A stretch of 64,000 nt of DNA, taken from Pezicula radicicola. Its lineage: Eukaryota; Ascomycota; Leotiomycetes; Helotiales; Dermateaceae. The notes under the pieces are model-generated. The model was not told the origin of the DNA. It ran no database searches and saw only the letters and a list, made by a program, of their open reading frames with translations. How positions within the stretch are numbered: the stretch's first letter is position 1; each line of letters opens with the position of its first letter. The stretch is from assembly GCA_003008705.1 (NCBI GenBank), contig PDUO01000024.1, positions 375,120 to 439,119 on the forward strand, written 5' to 3'. Both the position numbers and the translations under genes were made by a program. Positions 35,104-48,467 of this stretch are shown here, piece by piece.

Positions 35104-38100
35104 ATGTCTGAAGATCTGAAGAAAATAGTGAACTTTACGGTTATTACACCTAACCTAGCCAACATGCCAGCGACATCTTCGGGACGTATTGTGAAGAATC
35201 GCAAAGCGAAATCAGGGACCGCGCATTCAAAAAATCACCGCTGGGAATCCTTTACGACAAAGATTTCCAAGTTAAGCTCCCTCGACCCTATACGAAGAGT
35301 GCGCCGCCATGGAATCGATACCGACGACCTCGCAGCGACGACGTCTTACTTCAAGGCAGGTGTGGAAAAATGGCAGGAACTCAATATGTCCGAAGCATTT
35401 GTCAACTTCACCCAGGAAGTGCTTCCGCTGTGCGATAGCTTGCCGCAGATATTACATTTCGAGGACAGAATAATGGCGCTCTTGGTCACATATATTGAGA
35501 AGAGGGAAAGGGAATCGTTGGAGCCTTTAATGGAACTCATGACTGATTTTGCGCATGACTTGGGGACTCGATTCGAGAAGCATTATGCAAAGGCACTGGA
35601 ATTGATAACTTCGATTGCTGGAATACCGCAGGACGTGGAAGTGATTGAATGGAGCTTTACTTCTTTGGCTTTCCTGTTTAAATACCTTTCCAAACTTTTG
35701 GTCCCAGATCTGCGTCCTACCTATGATCTCATGGCCCCTTTGATGGGAAAGCATCGCCAACAGCCGCACATCGCACGTTTCGCTGCAGAGGCTATGAGTT
35801 TCTTGGTAAAGAAAGCTGGAGCTCCTGCAAATCGCGAGTCAGCTCTTCCAATGATTATCCAGCACGCCAAATCAGACCTCAAAAGTGTTGCCGACACGCG
35901 CCAATTTATTCTATACTATCATGGGCTGATGACTTTGTTCGCGGAGGCTATGAAAGGCAATGGTTTGACAGTACATACGTCTGGTCCCGCGATTTTTAAA
36001 GCTCTAATTCTGGGCCTTGAGGAGGGAGACATTGGTACAGAGAAAGGTTCATGTTGGCCAGACGTTATATGTGGTGTTCTTACTAGCATAATACACCACA
36101 CAAGCTCGGAGACTTTAAAAGATATCGTGGAAGTCATTGTGGAACAATCGAATGTTACAGTAGCGGCCTTCACACAGTCTAGGAGCAAATTCAACCTCTC
36201 GCGACTGACATTATCAGCCCGGCTGATAGGTATTGTGGCCGGGGTTAGGAAAGGATCCCGAGTCCAAGATTGGACAGTGTTACACAAGTCATTATCAGAT
36301 ATTCTTAATGCTGTCTCGAAAAACGGAGCTGTCATTGCCACCCTGGGTAAAGGTCTTGACCTTTGGACCTCTCTTGTATTAACAGTTTCTATTGTTCTAC
36401 AATACGCTCCGATGGACTCAGTTATTCCATTCATCTCCACCTATATGGATTCCTTGATCAAAGATCCATTGGTAAAATGGTTCTTAACGTTTTGTTCCTA
36501 CCTTTCGGAGGCAGAGCCTGAACGTTTTCGTAGCATTGCACTGCCTTACTTTCGAAGGTTTGTTATAATCTCTCTTGGGGGACTGCAGTTGCTGACACTT
36601 AGCAGGTTTGTTGTAGCGCATTGGTCTGACAAGGACAATGAAGATACACTGCTAATTCTACTACCAAAAATGGTATCATCTGGCGTCCTTCCGAGTCGCT
36701 ATGGTAAGGACGGGTTCAGCCTGCCGCAGTCTTGGCAAGACCACATGGTAAGTAAATTTGAGCGGCTTGAATTGAAGCCATTTCCGGAGCAAGCGTCACC
36801 TGCGGTCTATGATCGAAGTCCAATGACTTGGCATGATCGATGTCTCCCAAAGTACAACGCGCTTCTTGAAGTTCTCGAGTGTACCATTGTCCACCCGTCC
36901 ACCAATGCCAGGATTGCAGAGATACTTCTTCGAAAGTTGAAACTTGCCCTCAGGCCTTCTCAGGCCCTTGCTCCAGAAGAGGCACACTTCATCGTCGGCC
37001 GAGGTTTCAGTGCATACTCCCGAATGATAATGGGAGCGAGCGACGTTGACAGGGCATTGGAGCCTTTGCTACGTGCAGCTGCACCTCGATACGCTCGCCT
37101 GCCTAATTTTCTAGAAGCTCTGCTTGCTTATGAGGCGAGCCTCAAGGCATCACCACCACCAAGCTCTACGAAGTCGATCAAAGTGGCCCCTTTAAGAGAT
37201 AGTGACGAAGAAGTTGATTTGCTTGGTCCTTCACTGGTTTCAAATCTTGCCACAGATTCCCATGAACTTCGTCTTCTGTCGCTGCAGCTCCTAAATCATT
37301 TACATGGTGAAAATGGGCAGGCTTCAGATATCTTGTCAATCATGCTCACAATCGAGCAATCGCCCCTTAACCTCCAAAGCGCTCGATCTACATCTATGCA
37401 TATTCGCAATCTCGCCGCCAAGTTTCCACATCAGCCATTGGACTCAATCCTTCGGCAGGCTATTCCCTCGTTCTGTTTCGGTATGCTTACTGTTAAGCTC
37501 GCCCAAATTTGGGAAGATGCTAGCGGTGCATTGAAACAAATATCGGAGACCAAGGATGGAGAAGAAGCTGTCGCCAAACTAGCGTTCAGCTGGCTAGAAA
37601 CACCATCTGTGGCATGGGATGGCGCTGCCAGGAACGTGGAGCAGGCGCGCAATAGTGCCCTGACAGATTTTGAATGCTCGAATTTAATAAGACTTCGTGA
37701 ACTTGCAGAGACCGCAGATACAGAAGTTGTAAATGCACAAGGTACCATGCTCAGAAGGTTCGAGGAGGCACAGTCGCTAGTTACATCCCCACCCCCCTCT
37801 GCAAGGATGCAAGCGATTCGAGTCCTCACTGCCGCGCCCTACATTGCACAGAAGCGCTCTCGACAATTCATCCCCATGTTCCTCTCTTGGGCAAGCAAGA
37901 ATGAAGAGGAGATTGAACAACCAGGGGATGGCTTTGAGCATAAGCTTAGTGATTGGACAAGAAAGGATCAGAAAGCTCAGCTTGACTTACTGAGCCTTTT
38001 TACAAACCCAAAAGTTCTGTATAGATCCGAAGATGTTTACTCGTCGCTATTGAGCCTACTTGAGAATGGTGATATTGAAATTCAGAGGTCAGCGCTCAAG

Positions 38101-41100
38101 GCAATATTCACTTGGAAGAATAGCAGCATCAGGCCATATGAAGAAAATCTCCTTAATCTTCTTGATGAAGCTCGATTCAAAGATGAGATTACTATTTTAC
38201 TTCAAGGGCAGACACTTGTCCTGCCTGACCACCGCCCAGATTTGATGCCAGTCCTTCTTCGCCTTCTTTATGGGCGTACAATTTCCCGCAAAGGTGCTGC
38301 AAGCGGGAGACAGGGTATGGAGGCGAGAAGACTGACCGTGCTTCGAAATCTCAGCGTTGAAGATGTGGGCGGCTTTCTCGATATTGCCCTTGGCGAGCTC
38401 GCGGGCATCGCACTGTTTGAAGGAGGTTGTCTTCTGGAGTCCACAGTCGAGAAAGAGATTCTTACAGTGAGAAAACAAGTTGGTTTTACCAACATGATTG
38501 AAGGAGTACTGAAGGAGCTGGGCACCAAGGTGGAGCCATTTTCGGAAAAGCTCCTAGAGCCAATTCTCTATTGCCTGATATACGCATCTCGACAACTTCA
38601 AACAGAGGTCGATAGTGACAAGAATGATGCTACCCACACAAGTCAGACATCACTTCTAAGAGTGATTCGTCAGACAGGTCTCAAATGTTTGAACCTCCTG
38701 TTCAAGAACACAACGGAATTTGACTGGTCTTTATTCCTCGGAACAATCAATGAAGAAGTCGTACGTCCTCGGCTGGAAAAATTGCCAATCGAGACTGCCC
38801 AGGGCATTTCCGGAATACTTCAGCTATTTTTGACATGGTCTTCTTCTCCTCGAACGGTACTCTACCTTGGAAATGATGATCAGGCCCTCCGAACAGTCGC
38901 CGAATGCTTAGCCCCTCCAAAAACTAAAGACGAAGTCAAGTTGTTTGTCTTGAGCATCATCAACAACATCATTAAATTCGCCAACACCGAGAACTTTGGA
39001 CCGCTCGCTTCACAAGTGAAGACTGGGCTTCTCGGGGATAACATGGATCATTTCCTGATTCAGATCGGAAGTGTTCTTCGGGGCCAGCAGGATTTGAGCA
39101 AAGATCTACTGGAAGCTTGTGTACAAACTGTTTCAGACCTTGCACCATACGTCACGACATCTACGCAAGGTCAGAATCTTGTTGATGTTTCCGTATTTTT
39201 GCTTGACCAACCGTCCAGGAGAGTCAGTCCGAAGACAAAAGGGGGTTTACTTCTTGTTCTGGAACACTTCGTGCCACTCTACAACCTCCAGAATAACGTT
39301 ATCTTAAAGGACAAGGTTTACAACACCATTACATCTCTCTTTGGTTTCTTCAAGGACAAAACAAGTCGGGAGGTGTTATCTAGAGTATTGCTTGTATACT
39401 CAGAAAATGACCCGGTCATTGGCGATGTTGCTCAATTGTGTATGGATCTCAACTCTTTCGCTGAAGGCCGCTTGGACGAACCCGATTATGACCGTCGACT
39501 CAAAGCTTTCACTGCTATGAACAGGCAGAGAGAGGTAAGATATTGAATTATGATTACTATGACATGAGCTTAGGTTAATTTCATATTATAGGTACCTTTT
39601 ACAGCTCGCCAATGGACACCTTTGTTATACAATATGCTGTACTACATCAGACATGATGAAGAATTTGGAATTCTCTCTTCAAATTCCCATGATGGAATAT
39701 GCCGATTCCTTGACACAGCAAAGGCGAACCTGACCGAACTAGAAGCTTTCAGAAGCATGATTTCTACTGTTTTGATGCCTGCTCTGTACTCCGGGGCTCG
39801 AGAACCATCAGAAGTAATCAGGAGAGAATACATCAAAGTGATGGCCCACCTCGTTCGTTCTTTCCCAGATTGGTCAGATGTTAACGACATGCATGTGCTG
39901 CTTGCCGGCGATGATGAAATAGAGGCTTCTTTTTTCAACAACATTTTAGCAGCCGGAAAAGGACGACAATCAAGTGCCCTTGGTCAACTTTCAGCAGCGG
40001 CAGAGAAGGGGCAACTCAGTGGTAAAAATGTTAGCCACTTTTTTATACCGCTCATTGAGCATTTCATTTTTGATCGAGCAGATGGCAATGATGCCCATAG
40101 TCTTGCAGCTGAAGCTACTACTGCAGTGGGCGTCCTCTCCCGATCACTGGAATGGCCCCAGTATCGGGCAATGTTGCGACGGTTTATTGGATATGTTCAA
40201 TCAAAGCCCGAACTTGGGAAACAGATTATCCGCCTTCTGGGCCGAGTAGTCGATGCTCTCGCCCTAGCAGCTGTCGAGGAAAAGAGCTCAGACATGGCAG
40301 CTCCAAGGACAAGAAGTACACTGGCAGTAACGATGCCCAGCCAGTTGAAGCTGGCAGACGACCTGAAATCCAACATCTTGCCGCCATTGACTGCCTATCT
40401 CCACGACAAAGATGAATCGACCGTCAGTCTTCGTGTGCCAGTAGCTGTCATTAGCGTCAGGCTCCTCAAGCTTCTTCCTGAAGAGCAATTAATGGCATTG
40501 CTTCCCGCGGTTCTCACGGACATTTGCCAAATTCTCCGGAGTAAAGCACAGGAGTCTCGTGATATGGCTCGCGACACGCTTACCAAGATTTGTGTTCTAC
40601 TTGGTCCCTCGTGTTTCGGATTCGTTCTGAAAGAGTTGAAGAGTGCATTAGCTCGAGGCTCCCAACGCCACGTGCTATCATACACCATGCATTCAATCTT
40701 GGTTTCTGTGACGCCAGAGTATGCTCCTGGAGATCTCGACTACTGCTTGAAACCAATCGTAGACGTTATTATAGACGATATCTTTGGAGATCCTGGGAAA
40801 GAGAAGGACGCCGAAGAGTATGCTAGCAAGATGAAAGAGGTCAAGAGCAGCAAAAGTCACGACTCCATGGAGTTGATTTCCACAACTGCGACACTTAGCA
40901 ATCTAACAGTGCTTCTACACCCGATACAACTATTGCTTAATGAGAAATTAAATCTCAAAATGGTTCGCAAGATAGACGAACTCCTGCATCGCATCAGCAG
41001 TGGTCTTTTAAAAAATGCAGATGTGCAAAGCAGGGACAGTCTACAGTTCTGCTACGAGGTTATTCGAGATGCCCAAAATAGTGCCAAGCCCGAGACAAAG

Positions 41101-43185
41101 GCCAAAGAAGACAAAAGGACCAAGAAATATTTGGCTCAGCATGGTGCAAAAAAGCCAGCCGCCGGAGGAAGCATGACTGTGTACAAGTACAAGCTCGTCG
41201 GCTTTGCCTTTGACGTTATGCGCGCTGTGCTAAAGAGGCACGAAAATCTGCGCACGTCAAAGAATCTCGCTCATTTCATTCTGATAATTGGCGATGCCAT
41301 TGTGGAGGCGGAGGAAGAAGTCAGAGTCGCAGCATTCCGCTTGTTAACTGTAATCGTCAAGGTTTCCTTGAAACCCGAGATTGATAGAACGAATCTATAT
41401 AGAGTAGCTATGGCAGAAGCTAGTGCGAGCATCGTTGCGTCGTCATCCACTACTTCCGATATCGCCCAGGCGGCGCTGAAGTTAATGTCTGCTGTTCTTC
41501 GAGATGCTGGAGATGAAGACCGACCACCTATTCCTCATCAAGACAAGTCAATCGATAAGGTACTTAGTAAACTAAAGGAAGATATGACCGAACCGGAGCG
41601 TCGAACACCCATCTTTACATTTTTGAGAGCAGTTATGGATCGCAAAATCGAGACTGCCGGAGTCTATGAGACTCTTGAGTATGCTAGAGAAGTCATGGTC
41701 ACAAATGACGATGACGAAACTCGTAACCTAGCACGAGGTGCCTACTGCCAGTTTTTGCGAGAGTATATCCAAAGGAAGGATCTTGTTCGACTTTGGAAGA
41801 AACAACGTGATTTCATCCGAGATAACTTAGGTTACAAAAGGGAAGACGGCCGCTTAACAATTCTTGCAGTTATAATTTTCCTCGTCTCCAAATCCGAGTC
41901 ACCGAAGACTGAGGCATCGTATGATTACGTCCAAGATGTTGCAGAGACGTTTTTCAAGCCACTGGTCTCTGTCCTCGTAGGTGACGAAAGTGATAAGTGC
42001 AAGACCTTGGCTGGAGGTGTCCTCAAAGAGATATTTTCCAAGGCTAGGCCAGCACAATTACAAACTTTCCTTGCGTTCTTGCGCTCATGCACAGAGAATG
42101 ATAATCCTGACATTAAACGAATCGGACTACAGACTTACCTACTATATTTCGAGGGCCGAGAAGAAGCTCAAGAGGAGGACGTACCTATGCTCCAAGAATG
42201 TATTTTGGAGATTTTGGAGGACTCCGATTCTGGATGGCCGCTTGTTTCTTGCGCGCTCAAACTGATGGAAGTCCTATGCCCGAAATTCCCCGGCTCAATG
42301 CTATCTTCAAACAGCAACAAATTGTGGAAAGCCATTCGTCCGCGCCTCAATGACCGCGATGATCCTCATCGCTGGATTAGGAAATCTGCTGCCACCCTTG
42401 CTAGCATGTATTTCGCAGACTTTGCTCGCACAAGCATAGACTTTAAGTTACCACTTAAAGGCTCCCGAGGCTTGATTTTATCTGCAGAAGACACTATAGA
42501 GCTCACTCGAAGCATCGCAGGGATGTTCAAAATCCCAGATCTGGGAACCGACCTCGCCAATGGCATAGTCAACAACCTGCTTTTCCTTGGCCGAGTTGCT
42601 GGAAGCAATAACCTAAAATGGCATCCTATTCAGCAAGCTGATGCTGAATCCGGGGACGAAGATGAAGAGGATGAAGAAGACAGGACTGCGCTGAACTATC
42701 TTTTCGGCCGACTTTCATATATCCTGCGTCGCGAAGTGTCACCCCCACGCGCACCAGGACTCATCCCCAAAACTGCTGCTCTACGACTTCTACAAAATCT
42801 CACACAGATCCTTCCCACACCAGCAGTCCTCACCTCCGTGCAAACCATCCTTCTTCCCCTGAACAACCTAACCGATACTACGATTCCTGCACCCTATTCT
42901 ACCGACCCCGATTTCAAAGAAACCTACGAAGCCCTGAAATCTACCAGTACGGAAATAATGGAATCTTTGCAGAAACAAATAGGGGTCGAAGGTTATACTA
43001 AGGCAATTCTTGAAGTGAGAAGAGGTGTCAGGGACAGGCGAGAGAAAAGAAGTAGTAAACGGAAGATCGAGGCGGTTGCTGCGCCAGAAAAGTATGGTCG
43101 TGATAAGAAAAAGAAGCTGGAGAGGAAGAAGGAGAGGAGGAAGGAGAGGGGCCAAGAGCATAGGGATGCTAGGCACGCTTTTTGA
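35104..43185 (+). CDS. UTP20: U3 snoRNP / small-subunit processome protein UTP20
   Basis: Two exons, 35104-39534 and 39592-43185, encode up to 2674 residues, in the usual range for this giant HEAT-repeat protein. The intron (gtaaga..attatag) is phase 0 and joins MNRQRE to VPFTARQWTPLLYNML. Family landmarks are KNHRWESFTTKISKL and DPIRRVRRH near the start, long alpha-helical repeats throughout, YNMLYYIRHDEEFG after the intron, and a Lys/Arg-rich tail (KKKKLERKKERRKERG) typical of nucleolar proteins. UTP20 is needed for 18S rRNA processing and 40S subunit assembly. An internal ATG at 35164 (MPATSSGR) matches the usual family start better, so the first 20 residues may not be translated. Confidence 0.95.
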
Positions 43186-43798
43186 TAGGCCATGTCAGCG
43201 TGTTATGGGAGTTTGGGTTGGCAATGAATTTTGTTTGGCATTTCTAGGCGTAGGGCGTTTGTGGTTGCATAAAAGAGTGCTATATTCACTTGTTACAGTA
43301 GAATCATGTAATTTTGCCTCGTGGAGTAATCTTGTCTGTGGCATATCTATTCTTGGCAACCCCAGAATAACAAGATCGTTGACTAGTCCCAAGTGTAGGC
43401 TACCTGCTATCTTGCTCTTTCTCTTCTGCTGCTCATGGCTGCGTGATTGGAAGTATCAATGTAATTCCAATTCTTGGCTTTGTTTTCTTCTTTCCTAGGC
43501 GGCTGTCATCAGACCTGGTTCCTTGCATAGCCGTTCCCTCTTGGGGAAGTTCAACGATCATCTCAAAAGTAGGCGAAGTTCATGATGCATTATCAGCCTT
43601 GAAGCGAGTGGAAAGAGAACATACTAGGCTTAGCGTACGTAAGACATTAGACCACCTTTGAGAAAATTTGTATCATTTAGATTCTTGTACCTGTATTTAA
43701 ATGCCACCGCATCCTGATTTCTATGAACTGAAAAGAAACTTAACATAACTCCACTATGAGCTTTGTTTTCCTGTGTCTCAGCTTTCTCTTGTGGCCAG
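43186..43798. other. Intergenic, no gene seen
   Basis: About 613 bases from the UTP20 stop to the GH27-like fragment. An ATG at 43756 opens a hydrophobic, signal-peptide-like frame (MSFVFLCLSFLLW) that is one base out of phase with the fragment downstream and may be its former leader. Confidence 0.45.
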
Positions 43799-44143
43799 AT
43801 GGCACCTTTAAAGGTTGTTAAGACACAACGAACACCGGATGGATTTACAAATCCTCCTTGTGGATGGAACTCATTTGGCTTTCAGGCAAACCCGGATATC
43901 AATCCATCTTTCACCTTTGATCAAGACCATGTTATTTAGCAAGCCGATGGCCTTCTAGCAAACCTCAACAGTTCCGTTCTAACAAACGCCTTCTACATCT
44001 CTTTGGATTCTGGCTGGAGTGTGGGTGATCATGGCGATGATTATGGACGTATCATCTATGACTCAAATGGTTTCGATGTCCCGACTTTAGCATCTTATCT
44101 CCATTCGAAAGATCTCTCTTCTATTCGTGTTGATAATTACTAG
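43799..44143 (+). pseudogene. Broken GH27-like (alpha-galactosidase type) fragment
   Basis: A 115-codon stretch resembles the N-terminus of GH27 enzymes: NPPCGWNSFG (family TPPMGWNSW), QADGLL, ISLDSGWSV (family LDDGW) and ASYLHSKDL (family DYVHSKGL). It has an in-frame TAG at 43937 and ends at a TAG at 44141, where the family would continue into the barrel (GIY). A hydrophobic leader lies just upstream out of frame. No downstream continuation was found. A truncated, stop-containing copy is the clear reading. The intact enzyme would remove terminal alpha-galactose or N-acetylgalactosamine. Confidence 0.65.
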
Positions 44144-44262
44144 AAGATTATCCTCGCCACAACTGCTAATAATCTGTGTTGAACGCGAGACTCCTCAGTA
44201 AATAAAAGATTTTTTTCTTCTAAAAAAAAAGCAGGCCGAGACCAATGCCCCATAACATACTA

Positions 44263-46062
44263 TCAAACAACCTCACAATCCAACTCATCCCACAACCTCT
44301 TAGCACCAACCCCCCCAATCCCATCAACCCAAGCAATACCCCCCAAGATCTCCTCCGCCGCTTCCCAACTAGTAACGCCAATACCCCTCCTACAATGAAC
44401 CAATTGCCTCCTAAACCATCTTCCCTCCTCAAGCCCCCAAGAAGCAACACATCCTACAACCAACATCCACAAAACCAAAACAGGAGGCCATATCCTCTGA
44501 AAATGCGGAGATTTACTCTCCTCCAAAGAAATCTTCAGTTTTCGTACTAGATCGTTACAGATAGCATTTCCAACCGGAATCCTTTTTACAAAGAGGTAGA
44601 AATAGAGGAGGAGTGAGAGTGGCCAGTAAAAGTTGTTGGCGACGTGCCATTCGATAATTCTACCTGCGGCAGGTCGAGTTTCTAATCGATGAACTTCTGC
44701 TTTCAAATTCTTTTCTACGAAATCTATTGTCTCGATATATTCTTTATCCGATCTCGCGACGCTGGTATCTGTATCACTCGATACTTTAGATACCTGACGT
44801 AAAACTTCTATACAGTCAAGCATTCCTTGATCTAGTTTATCGATTTCGAGAATTGCGATGTCGACGTTGCTGTTGAAGGATATTTTTGGTGGGAAACTGA
44901 GAATGAGGGAGTTTTCCATGGGTTTCTTGGGTAGGATTTTGGCTTCCGAGGTGTGTGAGAAACGGATGTTGGATTGGGAGGCGCATTCTGCGTAGAGGTA
45001 GGCCCTTTTTTTTAATTTAGTTAATAAGTGTTAGGTTGGGTGGTGTTTTTGTGATCAAGAATTTATACTTACATTTGAATCAATCGAATCAAGACGAAAC
45101 TTATACGATCGGAATGTATATCACCACGTATAGAAAGTAAACGATGTAAACCACGTAGATGAATGCCGGCGATATCAGCTGATCCATAAATACTCTACCC
45201 CAAATTCAGCAATAACCCAAAAAACCATTAAATTAGGAATAGGAACATACCTCTGCCATTATCAAATGAACGATAGCTCCTACATTACCATCGCTTGTAG
45301 CTGTCACGGGATCCGCTAGATTTTGATTGATCATTCGCATGGCTTCTGCTTTATGATGATAGTATTCCGGTGCCATTTCTCCGTTCAGATAGATCCAGTT
45401 TCCGGCTGCGAGGGTTAGAGAGGCGTGAAGCAGGGCTGGATCGCTGATGGCGAAGTTGCACCATTTTTGGTGGGTTGAATTGTTTTTTATGGTCCATAAT
45501 TGTCGCCTGTGCATGGTATAGGTGCTGACTTTTGGAGAAGATGAAGAAAAAAGTTAGCATGTCAATTTCGCAACATATCGAAGATCAGTATACTCTTTAC
45601 GTAAATCTACTTTCAGTTTGGTGGTCTTATGAATATTAAAGAGAACTCACAGTGATGCAGCAATTTTATAGAGGGATTTGCCAAATTAACAGGTAAAGAA
45701 TTAAAAACATCCATCTGTCCAAGAATCGTATTCGAGATCCTTGGAGATTGAAACCATTGGACGATTTCTCCTTGAGAAGCCTGTAAAGGTGCAGCTGCTG
45801 AGTCAGAAGCTTTGGCTTTTGACTTTGCAGTTTCGGGTCGATATTCGCAATCATAGCCTCTGGTCAAGCAATAGCCACTATTAGTAAGAATAATTAGTGT
45901 TCTGAAATGCGATTTAGTTTTAGGAGCTACGGAGTCCTGAGTAGATGATCATAGATGGACATACCAACATGGTTTTGCTTCATCACAACGAACATGTCGC
46001 TGAATACAACTTAGGCAGCCATTTCTGGATCTCTTATGGTAGCGACGACTTCTGAGAGCCAT
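44263..46062 (-). CDS. Zn2Cys6 transcription factor
   Basis: Five exons, 46062-45965, 45877-45651, 45528-45251, 45194-45073 and 45004-44263, sum to 1467 nt and 488 residues, every junction in phase. The first intron splits the zinc cluster. Joined, it reads GCLSCIQRHVRCDEAKPCCG followed by YCLTRGYDC, giving the six cysteines C-x2-C-x6-C-x6-C-x2-C-x6-C; the extra Cys beside the fourth makes its exact choice open. Next come a linker and the fungal-specific C-terminal region (LLHHFSTYTMHRR..NFAISDPALLHASLTLAAG), as in sterol- or UPC2-type regulators. It should bind DNA in the nucleus. Its target is unknown; the dead GH27 fragment nearby is the only possible context clue. Confidence 0.9.
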
Positions 46063-47038
46063 TTTATTTTGAGTCTAGGGAATTATAAAGTCATGAGTGG
46101 GATGGAAAAGTATACAGTTGAGAAAGGCGATAGGGATAGAAGTCGCTTGTTAATCAAAAAAGTAAGAGTGAGAGCAGTGGAAGAACAGAGAATCGAACGG
46201 ATCTTTTCCCCCGAATCAGTTCCTGTACACTGTTCCAAAAATGGACAGTCGTCGTATCTTGAGCAGTAGCCTTGCCTTGTTGATGATCTTGGCAACCAAT
46301 CCCCTGGTGTCCCCTAATTGCTGACAAGGCGATGTAGTTATGACATAAGCAGGATTTAGTGGAGTGTTAGGGACACTGTCAGTGTGTCTATAGTTTGAGC
46401 TTTGGAATTATTATAAGCACGCCCTGCCGCATACGACATAGATCAACAGATAAGCGAAGGAGATCTTCTCCCCCTTTTAAAGATATACTTCGAAAAAAAG
46501 CGTAATTTCGTGTAAGTTGTGATAGCACAAAGATCTCCTACGTAAAGGACATATTTTATAGGTTGTGTTTTCTTTAGTTTGCTTGGATTAAAATAATGTA
46601 CGTACACAGAATTGATTAGAAAAGCTGAACATTTCTAAACTAGAGCCCAAAGCAAAGAATGACGCACACGCAAGTATATTGCTCAGCGATTTTATATCTT
46701 CATCCTATGTCTAGCAACCAATTATTTAAAATACACCAGAGTTTCAGCATTCCTTGTCAGAAATCACAAGACAAATCAAAACACTAGAAGACCTGCTGCG
46801 ATCCTTGATTCCTTGTGAATAGTGCTCGCTTATAATGACGTCAGGCTTCGCCTCTCCTGCTTAAAGACGAACAACAAACCATCAACCACGGTTTCCAAGA
46901 AACATATTCTAATATATTCTATACCTCCTCAAAAGCTCTTGATCTATCACCTTACATTACACAATCTAGTACTCCGTACCTCATTCATTTCAAACTCTAC
47001 CTTCTGTAAACAATACCTCTCATCTTCCCCCTTCCGAA
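46063..47038. other. Divergent intergenic region, no gene seen
   Basis: About 976 bases between divergent starts of the zinc-cluster gene and the Gly-rich gene, containing both promoters. Open frames near 46822-47000 are interrupted and lack recognisable content. The stretch at 46980-47035 is pyrimidine-rich and is probably the leader of the next gene. Confidence 0.45.
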
Positions 47039-47429
47039 ATGACAGGCAACAAAGGCGGCGTTTCCTCAGGCGTAACATGGGTTACCTCAACAATAGGGTA
47101 AGTCTATCTTTCCACTCTCTCATTCCTTCTTCTCATCCCCACAATATCTCCCCATCTACACCTCTATCTGCCCCCGCCATTACTCCACCATTACACCACC
47201 ACCAAAGACACAAACTAATGAATCTACTAGAAACGGAGTAAGCGGAGTCGTAAACACAGCCGGTAGCGTCGTAGGAGCCGCAGGTCGCGGAATAGGAGAT
47301 ACAGTTAATGGAGTTACTGGGGATGTTGGGAAACCTGTTGGAGATGGGATTAAATATGTGACGAATGGTGTTGAGGGTGGTGCTGCTAGTGTGGCTCATG
47401 GTGTTAAGAAGGCTGGGGAGGGGAAGTGA
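47039..47429 (+). CDS. Small Gly/Val-rich protein, 85 aa
   Basis: Exons 47039-47097 and 47231-47429 join in phase 2 across a 133-nt intron (gtaagt..ctactag), giving 85 residues. The peptide begins MTGNKGGVSSGVTW and is made of repeats such as GVVNTAGSVVGAAGRGIGD and GVTGDVGKPVGDG, ending in Lys/Gly. Similar short Gly-rich proteins are common in ascomycetes and are usually left unnamed. The pattern resembles amphipathic, LEA-like or membrane-binding peptides, but no function can be assigned. There is no signal peptide. Confidence 0.75.
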
Positions 47430-47865
47430 GTTTAGGTTGGGTTGGTTTTTTTAAGAGCGTTAGTTTGAGGTTTGGAGTTGGATTTGTTTCTTTTGTATGA
47501 AGTATTGTTTGAGAACTTGAGATATTGTAATGAAGTTAAGATTTTTTGTTTCTGTGTGTTGATGTGGATGTTATGGTGAGGTTTCTATGTGAATGGAAAT
47601 GATGTTCTTGAGCAATTAGTGGTATTTGCGTCTATCTAGAAGCTGGCACTGGTGCCGCACTGGGTTCGGGAGGTACGTATTCGCTTATAAAGGGGCTCGC
47701 TCTTATGTTAAAGTAGTTGGAAGTAGACCTTAGCACATACCACTGGTAGATAAGTAGTACTAATAGCATCTCCGATACTGGAATTCTTAGATAGCAATTG
47801 AGTTGTTTCCAGAATAGAAATTTCCACCAATATTTTTGAGTATTAACATTGTTAGTCGTTCACAT
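47430..47865. other. Intergenic, no gene seen
   Basis: About 436 bases downstream of the Gly-rich gene. T- and G-rich at first, as in a 3' untranslated region; nothing else was seen. Confidence 0.5.
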
Positions 47866-48145
47866 TTAGGTTCCGTACTGTGTTCCATAACACTTAACTA
47901 CATTAGTAGGCATAATATGACTCGATAATACCAAATAAGTATCATTCAAACCGGAAACTAAACCCAACCTCCAAAACCAGCTAAGTGAAATATCTTCGAA
48001 TGGCAAATCGTCCGAGACGGAAGTTCTATCGTACTCCTTGACATAACGGCCACCAACCAACTGATAAGCCTCTCCAAACTCCCTAAAAATAAACGGATTC
48101 AGGAAACCAGTTAATTTGAGCAAACTCACTCGATCCAGCCATTCG
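47866..48145 (-). pseudogene. Possible gene remnant
   Basis: An open frame without a good start reads like real protein (EWLDRVSLLKLTGF, YQLVGGRYVKEYD, SLSWFWRLGLVSGL) for about 90 residues, then stops. Its upstream end runs into an AT-rich, TA-dense stretch (48180-48290). The family is not recognised. It may be the surviving end of a gene mutated by RIP. Confidence 0.25.
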
Positions 48146-48467
48146 ACTTAAAGCTCGTGTAGAAGAAGGTAAAGCCCAATATTTAAGATTAAATTAACAA
48201 ATATAAAGTAGACTAATTAATACTATAAATTACAAGAAGTTTCGTATATAATTACCCTAGTTACCAGACCAAGTAAAGATGGCCAGCTTACAGAAGAATC
48301 GAAGAATAAATAGTAGCCTAGCCAGCAGACCCAAAACAAGATTAAATCAGAGACCAACTAGTGGTCTACGTAAGAAGTGAAGTACAGCCTAGCTAAAATA
48401 TAGCACCAAAAAACCCCTTCATATACGGTCGTGGTCACTAACATCATGGACAGGGCTTTTAACTGCC
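48146..48467. other. AT-rich spacer
   Basis: About 320 bases, strongly AT-rich at 48180-48260, with no gene. It lies just beyond the 3' end of the mucin gene and resembles the tract near 11.7 kb. Confidence 0.5.
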
